From positions 1-24,004 of the forward strand of contig PJAB01000552.1 of NCBI GenBank assembly GCA_002887195.1: a stretch of 24,004 nt of DNA. Reading direction: 5' to 3'. The notes beneath the pieces are model-generated. The model was not told the origin of the DNA and made no database searches. It saw nothing but the letters and a program-made list of their open reading frames with translations. The DNA comes from Chrysochromulina parva. Lineage: Eukaryota > Haptophyta > Prymnesiales > Chrysochromulinaceae. The position numbers were made by a program, and so were the translations under genes. Below, piece by piece: positions 7,039 through 14,639 of the stretch (the stretch's first letter is position 1; the number at the start of each line of letters is the position of its first letter).

Positions 7039-10000
7039 TCTTTCTGACTCTCTCTCTCTTGCTCTCAATTTGCTCTCTGCTCTCTGCCTCACGACTGCCC
7101 TCTCCCGCGCCCCTCCTCGCCATGCGTCGCTAACGCGTCGCAGCTACGAGATCATGGTGGAGGACATCGTGGGGCACTCGTTCGATCGGCGTCAGGGACC
7201 TGCGGGTGCGAAGCACTGCAAGATCTCGGGAGATGGCCTCACGCAGGCGTCGGTGGGGCAGCTCGCGAGCTTCCAAATCATTGCATGCAACGACAAGGGC
7301 ATCCGGTACGACGACGGCGGCGATCCTTTCTATGTTCAGATCCGGGCGGCGGGGCATGGGACGCGTGTACGCGCCCGTGTGGTGGACCACAACAACGGCT
7401 CGTATACAATGAGCTACAAGCCCACATCCTCGGGTAAGCTACTCATCTCCGTCTCCATTGGTGGCGAGCCCATCCCCGGCTCGCCGTACTCGGTCGTCGT
7501 CGTGGATACGACACCCACGGCGCCCCAGTGCCTCTTGAGCGGTGACGCACTCACGAGTGTGGTCGCTCATCGGAATGAGAGCTTCTTTGTGAGCTTCCGC
7601 GACGCACTCGGTCAGGTTGCACATGCATGCGAGCTGGACGTGTGGGTCCAGCCCCTATTCGACCCCCTCGACTCCCCGTCGAGCAACAGCCCGGTCGCCA
7701 CGCCGCCGCCGCCGCCCCCCGAGCCTCCCCCCCCGCCCCCGCCCCCGCCGCCTCCCTCGCGGCTTGAGACGCTCCAGGAGGAGCTACGCGTCCTCGCCGA
7801 GCAGCACGTGGCATTGGAGAAGATCACTCGCGAGGCCGGGAAAGCGCCAGCAACGAGCGATCGGTCGTTTAAGGAACGAAACGCACGGGCGAAGCTGCTT
7901 GCGCAGAAGGCGGAGCTCGAAAAGGCGATCCAGGCCGAGATCCAGGCCGAGAAAGCCCAGGCCGCCCAGGCCGAGATCCAGCCGCTCCAGAGGCAGTCGA
8001 CCACCGCGGTGGCCTCGCCAACAGGGACCCCGACGTCGCCGTTGGTCGCCGCGCCGGAGATCCCAGCGGCCATTGCGCAGCTGCTCGAGCCCTTGAGCGA
8101 GTTCGAGGCGCTCATTGTGGGCAGCACGTCGCTCGACGTGTTTAGCACGCGATCGGACCTCAAGGGCGAGTGGATGGGACAGCTCACGCCTGGCACAGCG
8201 CTCAAGCTCATCCGTCTCGAGCCGATCGACGATGATGGACTGCTGCGTGCGTGCGTGGCGGTGGACTTCCGGACGCTGGATGCCTCGAGCATCGAATCTC
8301 GAGTGACGAACCTCGAGAGCGGTGGGCGCGAGCACATCGAGATTCGTCACTCGAGATTCGTCACAGGTGGGCGCGAGGTTTGGGCGCAGCAGCTGAGCTG
8401 GCGTGAGAGAGAGAGAGCGAGGTGGCGCAAAGAGGCGGCGTGGTTCCAGCACATCGAGGCCGATTTGATCGGACGCGACAAGGCGGTTGCGGCGCACATC
8501 ATGGAGCGCGAGCTCAAGCGTCACGCAGCCGCAGCCAAGGTCCTCCAGGCCCTGGCCCGCGGCGGAGTGACGCGCATCCGGCTCAGGCGGCGCCAGAAGG
8601 CCCTCGCAGATGCGGAGCGCGCAGCGGCAATCGCGGCTGGAACGATCACTGCTAGCGATGGTCAACCCAAGGAGCGTAGACGTCCTTTGACCGCCTCTCC
8701 GTCAAGGGCGTCTTTGACTAGGCGCCCGCCTTCGCCTTCGACGGATAAGCTGAAGGAGATCAGCCCCATTGTCGGGACAGAGTCCACCGCCGCTGCCGCT
8801 AGCCTCCCCACGAGTCCATCCCCAACGGCCAGCGCCCCTGCTGCTGGCGCTGCTGGCGCTGCTGGCGCTGCTGGCGAGAAGGAGAAGGGGAGCCCGGGGA
8901 AGGTCGACCGGAAGGGCAAGGAAGGTGCTACCGGCAGCACGAAAGCCGAGGATGGAGCCAAGGACGGCGCCAAGGCAAAGCCAGGGGCCGTTGCGGCACC
9001 CAAGCCAGCCACGTCCCCGCCGAAGAGCTTCAAGAAAGCCGCCGAGCTTGCCAAAAAGGGCGCGAAACCTACCGCCGCAAGCGCGGCCAAGCGGGCCGCC
9101 GAGGAGCTCAGAGCAGCTACCTTTATCCAAGCCATCGCACGCGGTCTCTTTGCGAGGCATGTTGTCAACGGGCGGCGCGCCGTCGCGATGGCGGCGGAGG
9201 TGGAGCGTCTTGTCGCTGAGGACAAGGGCAAGAAGGGCAAGAAGGGCAAGAAGGGCAAGACACTCGAGGTCAACAGGGCCGCCGCAGCCGCGGCAGCCGT
9301 TGCCGAGAGGCCGAAGGCTACCGGTAATACCGGCGGACTTGGCTCGGACTCGGGCTCCAATCGGGCAAGCAGCCGAAAAGACTCCAATCGCCCAAAGTCC
9401 CTCAAGGGCAAGGGCGGGGCGGCTGCCAAGGACCAGAAGGACCAGAAGGACCAGAAGGACCAGAAGGACCAGAAGGAGGGCGGCAGCGGCGTCAAGGAGT
9501 TGACCGGTACGATGGTGGCTGTGGGGGCTCAGGACAAGCGACAGGCGTACCAAGCAGCGAGTGTGCTCAGCAAAGGGGGTGAGACTGGCGTCTCGACGGC
9601 CCCACCTCGGCCCCCGGCGACGGTGGTACCGTACGGCGCGCGCTCGCCGGGGTCCATGAGCGCCCGCACGGGTTCCATGGCCCATGACGTGCGCCTCTTG
9701 AAGCTGCAAAGCCAGAGCTACGGATGGGTCACTCTGGCAGTGGGTGGTCGCGCCCTCGTGTCACGCCATGTGCTCCGACTGCCGGCGTCGGTGCGTCAGC
9801 TGCACCTGCAGCACTGGACGCGGCGCGCCGCGATCGATTCGGAAAGGGAGCGCGAACGGGCCAAGATCCGCGATGTAGAGGCCGAGGAGGCGAAAGCTCG
9901 CGAAGCACAGCGGCTCGTCGCCGGAATGGCTTCGCCGCGACCCACCTCGTCGCCACACCCAAAGCTCAGCGTGTTCGGCAGTGGCTTCGGCGCGTTCGGC

Positions 10001-11155
10001 AGCGCGTTCAGCGGCTTCGGCACTGAAGCGCCCGCGTACCTGCAGAGCGCAGCACCGGGCGGCGTACGCACGTCCGTGCCTCCTGTTCACACCTCGTACC
10101 TGGACGACATCGAGTCCGATCCGCGCCGCATCGGCTTCGCCTACGGCGGGGTGTACCCCGGGAGGCTGCATGCCAAAGGGCATCTGGTCGAGCGTCACGA
10201 AGTCCACTTCTCCGTGGGCGTGTGCGGTAGCTATCTGCTGCACGTGCGCCTGCGCCAGCCAAGCGGCAAGTCCACTGGCGACGATGCCCTCCCGGGATCT
10301 CCCTTCAAGCTGCATGTGGCCCCTGGGCCTGCGCACCCCCTCCTCACACGACTCCCACCGGTGCTGCATGGCACCTCCTGCACGGCCGCCGAAGCCTCCA
10401 AACGCGACAGGCTTCGCGCCGCGGCCGATGCCGCCTCACTCATCAGCGACGCGGCCGAGCGCCTGCAGTACGGCTCTTCACACCCCGCTTCACACCCCGC
10501 CTCCCGCTCGGGCTCGCGCCCGAGCTCACGTTGCGCTGCCGAGCCGACGAGCACGCCAAAAGGCCGCATCGCCATCATCAATGAGCGATCCAGTTGGTTC
10601 GGCTCCAGCCTCTCTGTCTCTCCCGTGGCGTCGGGCGACAAGATCTTCTACATGTGTGAACACCTCATGAGGGCCTGCGACAAGATGGGCAACCGGTGCG
10701 TGCTCGGCGGTGCCAACATCGCGTGTGGCTTCCTACAGCGCGTGCCTGGGCTGTCTGGGGAGCTCTCTGGTGAAGCGGCGGCCGGCTCGGATGCACCGGC
10801 AGAGGGCGGCAGCGGCGCGGCTGGCCGCACTGCCGGCACGTTCGCCGCGCTCGACGCTTCCCACGCGACGGACGCCGGCGCGAGTGGGCAGCAGCACGCG
10901 AGCTGGGCTGACTTGGGCGACGGCACCTACCTGCTCCGATGGGCGGCCGACGCTCCCGGCGTCTTCGATGTCTTCGTCAAGATTGATGGGTTGCATGTGC
11001 TTGGCTCTCCCTCGAGGCTAGTGCTCGCGCCGCCGCTGCCGCCGCCCACGCGCCGAGCACGCCTATCCAGCAATTTAACTTCCGTGGTGGACTCACCTAG
11101 CGGCACGAAAGGGTCCGCGGAAACAGCCTCGAAAGTGGGCGGCACGGACAGCTGA
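4560..11155 (+). CDS. Large coiled-coil, filamin-repeat and IQ-motif protein
   Basis: Proposed exons are 4560-5115, 5415-5583, 5867-6500, 6592-6827 and 7144-11155. They total 5607 nt (1868 residues) with all phases compatible. Residues 1-450 are a long Ala/Glu/Lys-rich coiled coil. A filamin/ABP280 repeat covers about 554-650 (SGDGLTQASVG ... GSYTMSYKP ... GGEPIPGSPYSV), followed by a partial second repeat to about 700, a polyproline tract near 717-738, IQ-like helices near 991-1018 and 1188-1211 (FIQAIARGLFARHV), low-complexity GKK and DQK repeats (about 1225-1310), and two C-terminal filamin-like repeats (about 1516-1600 and 1704-1830). Filamin repeats and IQ motifs point to an actin- or calmodulin-linked cytoskeletal scaffold. 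ATGs at 4389 and 4434 are possible earlier starts. No named orthologue is recognised, and it could be two genes if the inferred splicing is wrong. Confidence 0.72.
5116..5414 (+). other. Filamin-type gene intron 1
   Basis: GTGCGC to GGCGCAG, 299 nt. Phase 1 splicing makes GAC (Asp) and joins LAESAAA to DNVDKSEKLAEF, keeping the coiled coil open. The 3' end has a strong pyrimidine tract. The unspliced frame stops at 5172. The donor is the least certain of this gene; a GTGAAG at 5171 is out of phase with the acceptor. Confidence 0.62.
5584..5866 (+). other. Filamin-type gene intron 2
   Basis: GTGAGT to CGGTGCAG, 283 nt, phase 2. The join reads GTVWETRAEEDVKM. Near its start it carries the 21-nt CTGATTGCC core (5594-5614) shared with intron 3. 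A second donor-like ACGTGAGCTGCGGC lies about 70 nt inside. The pyrimidine tract precedes the acceptor. Confidence 0.75.
6474..6591 (+). repeat. 27-nt direct repeat pair bounding intron 3
   Basis: Copies lie at 6474-6500 and 6565-6591, beginning ATTGGGATCGC and ending TTCGCATCCAAG, with a single A/C difference. The first is coding and the second is the terminal part of the intron. Confidence 0.95.
6501..6591 (+). other. Filamin-type gene intron 3, flanked by 27-nt direct repeats
   Basis: GTGCGA to CATCCAAG, 91 nt, phase 0. The join reads IGIAKFASK-DVHIAPEEA. The last 27 nt of the upstream exon (6474-6500) recur with one mismatch as the last 27 nt of the intron (6565-6591), so the acceptor is an AAG copied from the exon end. 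The core GCTGATTGCCACCGATT lies at 6507-6523. Confidence 0.8.
6828..7143 (+). other. Filamin-type gene intron 4 with a long polypyrimidine tract
   Basis: GTGCGA to GTCGCAG, 316 nt, phase 2. The join gives DGKELVSYEIMVEDIVG. Nearly half of the intron is the CT-rich microsatellite at 6911-7085. A GTAAGG donor five nt upstream (6823) is out of phase with the acceptor. Confidence 0.7.
6911..7085 (+). repeat. CT-rich microsatellite and minisatellite
   Basis: The sequence is almost pure pyrimidine on the coding strand. A 10-nt TCTCTCTTCT-type unit repeats about six times (6925-6980), followed by a run of roughly 26 TC dinucleotides (6983-7034) and then a degenerate CT-rich tail. Long frames on either strand here (Arg-Glu or Ser-Leu repeats) are artefacts of the repeat. 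Confidence 0.95.
8293..8360 (+). repeat. 18-bp perfect inverted repeat with nested 14-nt direct repeat
   Basis: CGAATCTCGAGTGACGAA at 8293-8310 pairs perfectly with 8343-8360 around a 32-nt loop. The right arm overlaps a tandem TCGAGATTCGTCAC (8337-8350 and 8351-8364). It lies within the coding exon of the filamin-type gene. Confidence 0.93.
9429..9476 (+). repeat. 9-nt tandem repeat encoding DQK
   Basis: About five copies of GACCAGAAG in frame give repeated Asp-Gln-Lys in the filamin-type protein. Shorter in-frame arrays nearby encode GKK (about 9226-9258) and AAG (about 8841-8874). They form a charged, low-complexity linker between the IQ region and the C-terminal filamin repeats. Confidence 0.92.
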
Positions 11156-11493
11156 GCACGGAGATGAGGAATTGGGTGCGGCCTAGGTGCGGCCGTGGGA
11201 GAGACTTTGCGCACGCGCTCTTGTGTGTGCAAGGCCATGATTTCGAAGGCGAGTGAGGGCAGCGCAGTGTGCGGGCGCACAGACGAGACACGAGGGTGTG
11301 TGCAGTGTAGCGGAGATGAACGAAGTGGGCGCGGTGTGTGAGTCCTGGTCCTGCATGCAAGCTAGGGTGTCCGAAAGGCCGGCGGTAATGCGTAATCGAA
11401 TAGGCGATGCGTGTGTTCTGTATGTCGTCATATTATATTGATAATATATTGTCGTGTGTGCAAGCAGGGTGCGTCACGAAGAACTTACATGTA
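11156..11493. other. Intergenic region between convergent genes
   Basis: This holds the 3' flanks of the filamin-type gene (+) and the Nudix/exonuclease gene (-). No gene is supported. An AT-rich hairpin-forming island sits at 11430-11447 (ATATTAT, loop ATTG, ATAATAT), standing out from GC-rich surroundings. It resembles the AT-rich island between the other convergent pair at 1549-1569. Confidence 0.6.
11430..11447. terminator. AT-rich hairpin, possible 3'-end element
   Basis: A 7-bp inverted repeat with a 4-nt loop, all A/T apart from one G in the loop. Its place between two converging stop codons suggests transcript 3'-end formation or simply a boundary. There is no experimental support. 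Confidence 0.3.
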
Positions 11494-14327
11494 CTACGAG
11501 CACTGGGCTGCCCCGCCTTGCCCTTGGAGATAGAAGAAGTCGGGGCGCTCGTGACGCGCTGCCTCGAGCAGCTCGGGTGTCTCGAGCACCCGGAGCGCGT
11601 GCCAGCACACCCACGCATCGGTCGCGGCGTAGCGCAGCTGCGCCTCGCTCAGCGTGGGCATCTCCCAGTTGGACATCTGCAACGACTTGGGCTTGTGCAT
11701 GCGCAGCCCCAGTAGCGCGGCGACGAAGCCGGCGACGCCCGTGCAGAGGCAGCCAGCGGCGCGCGCACTTGGGGCCAGCTCGATGAGCGTTGCGCCGACC
11801 GAGGCCGCGCCCACGACGGCGCCCGTGGATGCGCCCACCACGGCGCCGACCGAGGTGGCGACCGGCGCGTCGGCCGATGCCGCCGGCGTCGCGGTCAATC
11901 GCGGTGGCGTGCAGCCCAGCCCACCCGCGCGCACATCAGACTCGTGGAGCTGCGCTATCTCGCGCCCGATCTCCTGACCGACCAAGGTGAGTGTCGGGTC
12001 GCTGAGTAGCTCACGCAGCGGTGACGGCAGCGGCTGATGACGAACCAGCCGGAAGAGCACCGCGACCTCCGGCGTAGCGAGCTGAACGAGGCAGATTGGG
12101 TTGAGATTCTTCTCTCCGGCCCGGAAGGTCGGCTTCGTCTCGGTGTCGAAGCCGATCACTACACGCCCGTGGAGCTCGCCGCTACGCCGCAGCGCGGCGC
12201 ACCACGTCGCCGCAGTCATCCTTTCTTCTTCGGAGCGCCCAGCGGAAGCTTTCGCAGGCGCCCATGCGCTGCCGTCGACCACAATGATCCTGACCGTGTC
12301 CTCATCGGGTGGGGGACGAAGGTGAAGGTCCGCGGGATGCAGCAGGCGGACAGGAGGGAGGGTCGTCGCGAGCGTCTGGAACTGTTCCGACTTGGCTCCT
12401 ATCAAGGGCCACCGGCGCTTCTCATAGTCCGCCCAGCACGCCTCGCAGTAGAGCCGGCCGCTGGCCGGGTCGCGATGGCCTCGCCCCGGGTAGCCACACC
12501 ACAGGCAGAGCCCATCCTCCACCAAGCAGTCGACTGACACGCCAACGGCCGCCACGTCGTCGACTGGTGCGGCAGGCCGTCCGTCGGCTGGTGCGGCAGG
12601 CCGTCCGGCGGCTGGCGCGGCAGGCCGTCCGTCGGCTGGCGCGGCAGACTTCTCCACCAGTTTCAAAAGGCCGACCCGATGCACGAGCTCGTCCGCGCTG
12701 ATCGTCCTCGCCGCCGGAGGAGGAGGAGGGGGTGGGACCAGCCCCTGCATCGACAGCGCGTCTTCGACTCCGACGGCGTGTAAGGATTGCTCACGCCGCA
12801 GCCTGGAGGGGAAGACGCCTGCAGGGAAGCACCCCTGGAGGCAACACCGGGCAATGTGCTCCAGGGCGCTCAAGGCAGCCCGTGCCTGTATCTGCGCGAA
12901 TGGGTGCAGATGACGCTCGCGCCATGCACTCGACAACAGTTCGGCAAAGGGTACCCACGCGACACCTAGCAGGCTCGGGTCGTTCCCCGGATCTGGCGGC
13001 CGGCCGAGAGCAGCCACGCGCTCGGCGAGGTCGGCGTCCTCGGCGTCGAGCTCATGCAAAAAGAGAGCGTACCTGATGAGGAGGCAATCAGCATGCACTC
13101 AGCATGCACTCAGCAGCATGGCATGCACTCAGCAGCAGCAATTCGACACGCAACCGCATACTTGCTCTGGCCCACCCAGACGACGGGCTTCGCGTGCTGC
13201 TCGATGCGCGCCCGAGCGCTCGCAGACAGCTGCCCGCCTGTCTCCTCCGAGCACTCCCTAGCAGCCACGTGGCGAGGGCTCTCGTGGATGGAGTCACGCT
13301 TGCCGCCGAGAAAGTTGTACCTCTTCTCCACGCGGCTGTTATTGGTACGCTCTTCGATCGCGAGTAGGGCATGGGGGTTGCCGCTCTTCTTGTGCCACAG
13401 CAGTGCGCCGGCCGCACAAAAGTGCTTCGCATCGAGCTCGCGCAGCTGCCCATCTGCCGCTGTGTACGCATCCGGCGTCACCGCCTTACCCTTCCAGGGC
13501 CGCTCCGGTGACGACTGCCCTGGAGGCCGCAGGTCTGGTCGAGTCGGGTGTTTCAGGTGCTGCCACGTCGTCGGATGCGCAAACGCGCACGAAACGTTCG
13601 TGCACGTGTCGCCATTGCGGCAGCGCTTGTCGCCATACTTGCCGCACTTGACCCACTCAACCAGCGAGGTGGTCGGCAAGGCGCTCTGTCGGTTCGATCC
13701 GTTTACGTCGACACGGTCGATCGGGCCACGCGCAGACGATCGCTCGCTCGCCACCTCGCCCACGTAGCCGTCTGTCGGTCCGAAAGCCAGTGGCGCAATC
13801 GCGACGGGGCTCCCCCAGTAGGGGTGTGAGCTAAAGGGCTCTCCGTACGTGGCCGCCTTGTGTCGCGGCTCGCCGCTAGAGCTCCAGCCAACGTTGCGGC
13901 CCACAGGGCCATCAGACACGTGCATGGGCACTGGCAGTCGCTCCACGACAAACACCTGTGGTGCTACCACGTCGTGCCATTCGACAGGATCTCTAGGATC
14001 CGGATTGTACTGAATGCGCATGCGGACGTTATGCAGCTTACCGAGGACGCGCATTTGGACCTGGCCACTGAGAACACGCTCACTGTCCTCCACCGGTTTC
14101 AGCGCCTGCAGCGCTGCCACACCATATGATGGCAGTGACGCAAGAAACGCAGCATCGATCAAGAAGCCTTGCAGCGCTGTGCCCATGTCGTTGGAAGCAA
14201 ACACCTTCCGACCATCGATCTCCACACGCGACGGCTTGCAGAGGTTCGGCCCGTACAGCATCTCACGAACGTTCCCACGGCCGGGCCGGTGCGGGGGCAC
14301 GTTGCCAGGAGCCCCCGAGATCGACAT
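11494..14327 (-). CDS. CCCH finger, Nudix hydrolase and 3'-5' exonuclease fusion
   Basis: Proposed exons are 14327-13162 and 13072-11494 on the minus strand, 2745 nt, 914 residues. In order: an N-terminal region of unknown fold; a CCCH finger of spacing C236-x5-C242-x4-C247-x3-H251 (type known from Nab2-like RNA-binding proteins); a Nudix domain from about 298, with box GGKRD...ESPRHVAARECSEETG, continuing across the intron as VGQSKYALFLHELD; repeated PAAPADGR linkers; two CxxC pairs (CLWC and CEAC); and a DEDDy exonuclease with D698/E700 (GFDTET), then KPKSLQMSNWE and Y870/D874 (YAATDAW). The middle acidic position looks like Glu760 rather than Asp. The combination suggests RNA cap or nucleotide processing with 3' trimming, but that is inference. 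ATG 14327 is the first in-frame ATG of this frame. The gene is divergent from the next one. Confidence 0.8.
12555..12650 (-). repeat. 30-nt tandem repeat encoding RPAAPADG
   Basis: Three to four imperfect copies of a 30-nt unit in the exonuclease gene encode an Ala/Pro-rich linker between the Nudix and exonuclease halves. It is probably a flexible spacer. Confidence 0.85.
13073..13161 (-). other. Intron of the Nudix/exonuclease gene
   Basis: On the minus strand it runs from GTATGCGG to CTCATCAG, 89 nt. Splicing joins VGQSK to YALFLHELD, keeping the Nudix fold continuous. It contains three GAGTGCATGC tracts and one GCTGATTGCC motif just before the acceptor. The donor GTATGC and the first exon bases GTACGC are near copies. 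Confidence 0.85.
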
Positions 14328-14639
14328 TGGCGGGGAGGGTCCGCCCGCCTCTGCCTCTGAGGGAGCACAAGCCGCACAAGCAAACAAGCACGCAAAAGCA
14401 AGCAGAAAAAAGTGTCACAAAGCTCTCGCGTCCTTCTGAGCATTCCAAAATTTCGCGGCCGCGTTAATTGCTCGCGTCGCGCACTTGAAGTCCATAGTTG
14501 TTTCTAAGGCGGGGTTCGGCTCAACCGTCAGTCAAGCCAGGCCAAGAGCGCCGAGTTGGTTAAGTTTCGCCAAAATTCGTTTGCGACATTTGAAGCGTTG
14601 GAGGCACAATCCGTGCGCCAGTCTGCGGATAGCTGCACG
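14328..14639. promoter_or_regulatory. Divergent promoter region of the Nudix/exonuclease and coiled-coil genes
   Basis: The two genes start head to head with 312 bp between their first ATGs. The centre (about 14440-14475) holds an AT-rich patch around CGCGGCCGCG (14454-14463), a 10-bp palindrome that recurs at 16679-16688 after the plus-strand gene. Both coding frames stay open some way into this interval but only from non-ATG codons, so I regard it as untranslated. Confidence 0.45.

Noticed and set aside
6562..7123. Arg/Glu-repeat and Ser/Leu-repeat frames on both strands
   Set aside because: They are translations of the CT microsatellite inside an intron, not proteins.
13110..14387. Nudix/CCCH gene as a stand-alone gene starting at 14387
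   Set aside because: Position 14387 is a TTG, not ATG. The Nudix fold continues after an intron into the exonuclease frame, so it was merged.
14556..14639. Longer N-terminus for the coiled-coil protein
   Set aside because: The extension begins at TTG; the first ATG in frame is 14640.
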